Source of the DNA: Planctomycetaceae bacterium
GTDB taxonomy: Bacteria > Planctomycetota > Planctomycetia > Pirellulales > Thermoguttaceae
Length of the DNA stretch: 9,160 nt
Direction: 5' to 3'
Assembly: GCA_031287585.1 (NCBI GenBank)
Contig: JAITST010000401.1
Span: 1 to 9,160 of the forward strand
Under the pieces are notes generated by a model. The model searched no databases. It was not told where the DNA came from and saw nothing but the letters and a program-made list of their open reading frames with translations. The position numbers were made by a program, and so were the translations under genes. Shown piece after piece: positions 5,738 through 9,160 of the stretch; position 1 is the first letter of the stretch; every line of letters begins with the position of its first letter.

Positions 5738-7710
5738 TTAAGGGACATTGTGTTGCACGGCTTCCGTTGCCAATTTATCAAGTTTACCGGTTGCGGCATT
5801 TAACCATAAAGCGGATTGATATTGTTCGTAGGATAACGGTTTCGGCTCCAAAATATTTGTTACCTTATTTTTTACAGTCAGTATAAACTGCTGTGCCATA
5901 TCCGTCTTCATTACTTCTTCCCCACCAATACCAGTAGCCGTATCACTGATAACAGATACTGGTATCGCAACCATCGGAACATTTTTAAGGTTGTTTAGAT
6001 TTAGTACAACCTTTCTATCACCCCTCATAAAAATACGGGCATCGAGACCGGACATTTTTTTGAATGTATCGTTTTTGATACCGAACATTCGTGATTTGTC
6101 AAACGTATTTTCTACAAAACCTGTAATATCAATTTTGCCAAACTGTTTACCGGCGTTTTGAAGCGTTTTTTCGGCTGTTGTTCTCATTGCCATTTTTACC
6201 TCTTGTTTTATTGCTTGTTTGCCAGCAAACTTAATGCCTTGTTTTAGCATTTGCTTACTTGCTTGTTTTGCTGCTTGCCAAGCAACTCTTGTTGCAACAA
6301 CTTTGACGGCAGCAATAGTGAGATGCTTTCCTGCCTCAATGGCAATTACCGCACCACCACCCGTTACCGGTATTAATGCAATCTCAGTCACGATTAACAC
6401 AGGGTCAAGAATCGCAAATGTAATTTCCAGGACTGAACATCCCTGCCCATTTATTGTCTTTTTGATAACAAGGTAGGTGTAATAACACGGGATATTCGTC
6501 ATCCAACCCTCGTATGGATGTAAGTCATCGAGTATTACCGAATTGCTTAACGATTCGTAGTATTTCAATCGGTTCAAGGCATTAGGATTAAATGCCTGTT
6601 CCTCTAAAATCTTAATTTTATCATTTTCGGGAATATCTCTTCCTAACAAATGAAGTAATTCCGGCTCATCTTTGAACCGGTCAAGTGCATAAACGATTTC
6701 ACTGTTTCGCTGTAGAAGATTTTCGACAACGTACTTTTCTAATAATTCCGGTTTTCCTTGAAACTGTTTTAGTTGCTGGACAACGTTGTTACCATACATT
6801 TTGAAGAGATTTTCACCTTGCGGTTTCATAAACACTTCATATATGTACGGCGTGTTGAGCATTATTGTAATGTCGTCTTTTTTGGCATCACAAGCCCGCA
6901 GCATTGCCGGAAAATAGGTGTCCAAAAAACCTTTATTAAGTTCAACATCGCCATCAAGTTTATTAACGAGGTCAAATGAATCCAGATAGATATACTGTAA
7001 CTTGCCTTCTTGTTCTTCACCGGTATCATTGTCGAGTGCATCAAGAATAAAATCTCGCCGAAATTTATTAAACGCGTCTTTCGCATCATCAGTTCGGGGA
7101 TTCATATCAAAATACGTTTCAGGAGCAGGAAAGTCATGTCCAGTGTTATAGAGTTTGACAATCAGGTCGCCATTCTTTTCGTATTGTTCGGCAGCATCCA
7201 AACAACTTTCTATGTCAAGCGTGTGAGTGTGACAATAGTTCTTAAAAAATTGATAGTATTCACCGTTTCTAAAAATCTTATCTAATTTTTCGGGACCTTT
7301 GGCATCAAATCGTAATGTTGCCACATAGAGACCTGCAAGTTCAGGATACTGTTTAACCGTATTCCAAACGCCAGGATGTTGGACAAGTTTTACCAATTGA
7401 TTCAGTTCAGCATCGAGTTCTGCCGTATCGTTTTCGGTAAGAATCGTGAATTGTAATTCGTTCAGAGTAACTATTTTCTCGGCAAGGTCTTGGGGCAATC
7501 CTGCATTGGTAAGACGATTGATCCAATACTGCTGACTGACGTTAGGGGTTGCATCGTTTCCTATCAACGGCTTAATTGTCCCTGTTACAGAAACATCCGG
7601 TTGATACGTAGCAATCGGTTTTGGACTTTCACCGCATGCCCAAAGAGCGAGAGCAGCAGTAATGAGCAGAAATTCTACCCCCCTCGCAAAATAAGTGCCA
7701 ACTTTTTCAT
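5738..7710 (-). CDS. Large predicted lipoprotein with internal hydrophobic/Lys-Gln-rich segment; frame interrupted near the 5' end
   Basis: The uninterrupted frame is 609 codons from TTG at 7567 to TAA at 5738, but the gene almost certainly starts earlier. In this frame, sequence upstream of 7567 encodes EFLLITAALALWACGESPKP, a hydrophobic segment ending in the lipobox-like LWAC, yet it has no ATG, GTG or TTG. An ATG at 7710 with AAAGGA nine bases before it starts MKKLALILRGG and then meets TAG, one base out of frame. One extra G in the G6 run, or a -1 slip on it, gives a continuous 657-residue protein with the lipid-bearing Cys at 26. The rest is an acidic helical region, then a hydrophobic stretch (residues 379-411 counted from the TTG) and a Lys/Gln/Ala-rich amphipathic stretch (414-478) with repeated KQ pairs. 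No enzyme motif is recognised. It is the first gene of the operon. The W at lipobox position -2 is unusual. Confidence 0.75.
7677..7683 (-). other. Run of six G (A-GGG-GGG) at the frame break in the lipoprotein leader
   Basis: On the minus strand the codons read CGA-GGG-GGG-TAG. The C run on the plus strand is 7678-7683 and the next plus-strand base 5' is A7677. A slip of -1 on the two GGG codons, or addition of one G, reads GTA-GAA-TTT next and enters the lipobox frame. The run with its preceding A (A-GGG-GGG, 7684-7678) fits the X-XXY-YYZ form of a slippery heptamer, and a stop follows immediately. The sequence alone cannot separate a sequencing error, a phase-variable tract, polymerase slippage or ribosomal frameshifting. 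Confidence 0.6.
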
Positions 7711-7719
7711 TTTAAAATT

Positions 7720-7725
7720 TCCTTT
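7720..7725 (-). promoter_or_regulatory. Ribosome-binding site supporting the lipoprotein start at 7710
   Basis: AAAGGA (7725-7720) lies nine bases before the ATG at 7710-7708. It supports initiation at that ATG, upstream of the frame break, over the TTG at 7567, which has no comparable site. Confidence 0.55.
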
Positions 7726-7829
7726 CGCTTGGTGTTGAAAAATAACGGTTACGCAACGTTTGATAAGACAGATTCGGCTGCGCGAGTAGCGTTTTGTTGT
7801 CGGACACTACTACCATCTCATAGTCAACC

Positions 7830-7857
7830 ATTCTATCATTGTTATTACAAAAGTCAA
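7830..7857 (-). promoter_or_regulatory. Sigma-70-type promoter of the four-gene operon
   Basis: On the minus strand, TTGACT (7857-7852) and TAGAAT (7835-7830) are 16 bases apart, each matching consensus at five of six positions. Transcription would start near 7823 and give a leader of about 110 bases before the ATG at 7710. It is the strongest promoter-like element in the window and is placed as expected for the first operon gene. It lies downstream of the inverted-repeat unit at 7881-8027. Confidence 0.6.
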
Positions 7858-7880
7858 TTAGGGGGTGTCCTTTCCAAATT

Positions 7881-8027
7881 TTTCCTCCCGTTCACGAGGT
7901 CGTGGTTAAAATAGGTAAGATACCCCCAACGAAAGCAATCGTATTGTGCCAAAATCTTTGATTGTACTGCGAACTGCTGTTTTACCGAGTATTTTTCACT
8001 ACACACAACCTCGTGAACGGGAGGAAA
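7881..8027. repeat. 147-bp unit bounded by perfect 20-bp inverted repeats (possible MITE)
   Basis: The left arm tttcctcccgttcacgaggt (7881-7900) is the exact reverse complement of the right arm at 8008-8027. The pairing continues imperfectly inward: one mismatch, then GTG/CAC. The 107 bases between the arms contain no gene. This looks like a small non-autonomous element with terminal inverted repeats, or a long paired structure between two transcription units. I could not identify a convincing target-site duplication: the flanks are aatt on the left and tttt on the right. Neither side has a proper terminator T run. Confidence 0.65.
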
Positions 8028-8053
8028 TTTTGTGAACTCAACGTTATTTTTTA

Positions 8054-8071
8054 ATCGCGCATTACCGCGAT
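8054..8071. other. Short hairpin 3' of the WG-repeat gene
   Basis: ATCGCG (8054-8059) pairs with CGCGAT (8066-8071) around a six-base loop, about 45 bases after the stop of the WG-repeat gene. On the minus strand the stem is followed by TAAAAAAT, an A run and not a T run, so it is not a canonical intrinsic terminator for that gene. It could still protect the 3' end of the message. Confidence 0.4.
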
Positions 8072-8115
8072 AAACGCAATGAAATCATTTTGTATGCCGC
8101 ACCAACGACCATCTG

Positions 8116-9160
8116 TCACGGTTCGTCGGATGGCTCCCAAATCCATTTTCCTCCATGATCAATATAGCCCCATTTTCCGCCAAGTAATTCGTAAGCAAAA
8201 TACATTGTACCAACACCAACTGCGGCGACACCGTTTTGAAAATCTTCCGCCCAGTCGTACTTTGTTGGAATAACCAATGTACCAACTTCATCTACGTAAC
8301 CGCACTTTTTCCCCAGACAAACCCAACGTAAACCTTCTGACAGGCTTCCAAAATCATTATACTCTATTGGTAAAATCCAGTATCCACTCAAATGAAACAA
8401 ACCTTGCTTTTCATCGACAGTCATAACTTTTAATGTGGAATCGCCATCTCGGCTAAATATGTTTTTATAAATTATTGGCAGAATACAATTTCCCTGAACA
8501 TCTATCAAACCGAAACGTTTCGGCTCGTCCTGCGTTACAACAAAAAACGGCTTTCCACGAAACATTACTGTTTGCAAAGACAAGTATTGAGGTTTGATAA
8601 TCACTTTTTCGTTATTGTCAACGACTCCCCAAAGTTGCGGTTCGCTTTTATCTTGCATAAAAGGTTTAACGTCATAACGATTGCCGGTTTTGATATTTTT
8701 ATCCAACAAATCGTCCGTAAAATTTACTTCTCCGTCTGTGAGTTCGTTGCCGTTACGGTCAATTGTATAGTGTGTTTTTTCGTGTTTCACCTTTGCAATA
8801 CCGTATTGAAAAGACGTTACTTCATCGAACAGAAACGGAATTACTATTTTTCCGCTTGCGTCGATATAGCCCCATTTGCCGTCTTTTTTCACAGCGATAA
8901 GTCCTTCTGACAAAACTTGAAAATTGTCGATGTCAGCACATAATTGTTTTCCGTCATACGAAAACATTGTAGTTTGTTCTTTGAAATTCCGAACACAAAA
9001 GTAAGCGTCACAAAACATAACTCTTTCGTATTCCACAGGAACAACCAGTTTTCCGTATTGATTGATGATTCCGATTTTACCATTCTTGCCAACAGGAAGG
9101 TGTCCACGAATGTATCTCGGAATTATCGTTACACGCGAATTGTTATCGTTATCAGATTCT
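8116..9160 (-). CDS. WG-repeat protein (partial, 5' end outside the window)
   Basis: The open frame runs from the right window edge to the stop at 8116, giving 347 visible residues. A GTG at 9036 is in frame but internal, because repeat sequence continues upstream of it (IGIINQYGKLVVPVEYERV). About nine repeats of the WG type are visible, pattern W-G-h-h-D-x-x-G-x-h-h-I-P-x-x-Y. The clearest are WGYIDASGKIVIPFLFDEV, WGVVDNNEKVIIKPQYLSL, FGLIDVQGNCILPIIYKNI, CGYVDEVGTLVIPTKYDWA and a final WGYIDHGGKWIWEP. Two are degenerate. WG repeats form all-beta binding scaffolds, often in surface proteins or as sensor parts; no enzyme domain is visible in this part. The promoter-bearing gap separates it from the GTPase operon, so a functional link is only suggested by neighbourhood. 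Whether it has a signal peptide cannot be seen. Confidence 0.9.
   Translation of the reverse strand, partial: ESDNDNNSRVTIIPRYIRGHLPVGKNGKIGIINQYGKLVVPVEYERVMFCDAYFCVRNFKEQTTMFSYDGKQLCADIDNFQVLSEGLIAVKKDGKWGYIDASGKIVIPFLFDEVTSFQYGIAKVKHEKTHYTIDRNGNELTDGEVNFTDDLLDKNIKTGNRYDVKPFMQDKSEPQLWGVVDNNEKVIIKPQYLSLQTVMFRGKPFFVVTQDEPKRFGLIDVQGNCILPIIYKNIFSRDGDSTLKVMTVDEKQGLFHLSGYWILPIEYNDFGSLSEGLRWVCLGKKCGYVDEVGTLVIPTKYDWAEDFQNGVAAVGVGTMYFAYELLGGKWGYIDHGGKWIWEPSDEP

Larger units (their letters stand above)
7711..8115. other. Gene-free stretch between the WG-repeat gene and the operon
   Basis: No credible coding frame is present. In minus-strand order it holds a short hairpin (8071-8054), the 147-bp inverted-repeat unit, the operon promoter and the leader of the lipoprotein gene. 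The roughly 400-base length and the promoter argue that the WG-repeat gene is a separate transcription unit. Confidence 0.6.

Noticed and set aside
5738..7567. TTG at 7567 as the true start of the lipoprotein
   Set aside because: It has no ribosome-binding site and would discard a complete hydrophobic leader and lipobox-like Cys encoded in frame just upstream.
881..7710. Naming the operon as a type VI secretion membrane complex
   Set aside because: Only topology is similar. The G motifs (DYAGE, TKWD) are those of a GTPase, the lipoprotein is several times larger than TssJ, and no sheath, tube, spike or ClpV gene is present.
7881..8027. Inverted repeats as an integron attC site or a CRISPR repeat pair
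   Set aside because: The arms lack attC core features, and there are only two copies in inverted orientation, with no spaced direct-repeat array.
8054..8071. Hairpin as an intrinsic terminator of the WG-repeat gene
   Set aside because: On the relevant strand the stem is followed by A residues, not T, and the stem is only six base pairs.
8116..9036. GTG at 9036 as the start of the WG-repeat protein
   Set aside because: The frame stays open to the window edge and encodes another WG-type repeat upstream of this codon.

Overview
This is accessory-looking DNA from what is most likely a diderm (Gram-negative type) bacterium. It encodes an exported Cys-nucleophile dipeptidase, a probable lipoprotein, single-span membrane proteins and a WG-repeat protein. 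The phylum cannot be settled from the sequence. Several starts lack a Shine-Dalgarno (SD) site while two have good ones, and the one clear promoter is of the sigma-70 type. A PVC-group bacterium such as a planctomycete is a guess only. Every gene supported here lies on the minus strand, so transcription runs from high to low coordinates.

Layout, in the direction of transcription. (1) 9160-8116: the C-terminal part of a WG-repeat protein whose start is beyond the window edge. (2) 8115-7711: about 400 bases without a gene. It holds a short hairpin, a 147-bp unit bounded by perfect 20-bp inverted repeats, and a good sigma-70 promoter aimed at the next gene. (3) 7710-881: four tightly packed genes that look like one operon. 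They are a large predicted lipoprotein (5738-7710, broken by a one-base frame problem at a run of six C), a secreted protein with a C-terminal membrane anchor (4734-5699), an 802-residue GTPase with one membrane span and a long helical C-terminal part (2278-4686), and a 465-residue single-span protein (881-2278) coupled to the GTPase gene by a TAATG stop/start overlap. (4) 880-493: about 390 bases without a gene, with a weak terminator candidate and a weak promoter. (5) 492-1: the N-terminal 164 residues of a C69-family dipeptidase, which runs off the left edge.

The operon is the interesting part. Topology by the positive-inside rule puts the GTPase domain and the head of the last protein in the cytosol, and their C-terminal parts outside the inner membrane. 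The signal-peptide protein is mostly outside with a short cytosolic tail, and the lipoprotein is outside. Together they could form an envelope-spanning, nucleotide-switched complex. The arrangement is reminiscent of the TssJ/TssL/TssM membrane core of type VI secretion, and the GTPase recalls the GTPase modules of bacterial conflict systems, but no homology to either is shown here. No nuclease, protease or ADP-ribosyltransferase effector was recognised. The possible effector-like element is a hydrophobic plus Lys/Gln/Ala-rich segment in the lipoprotein.
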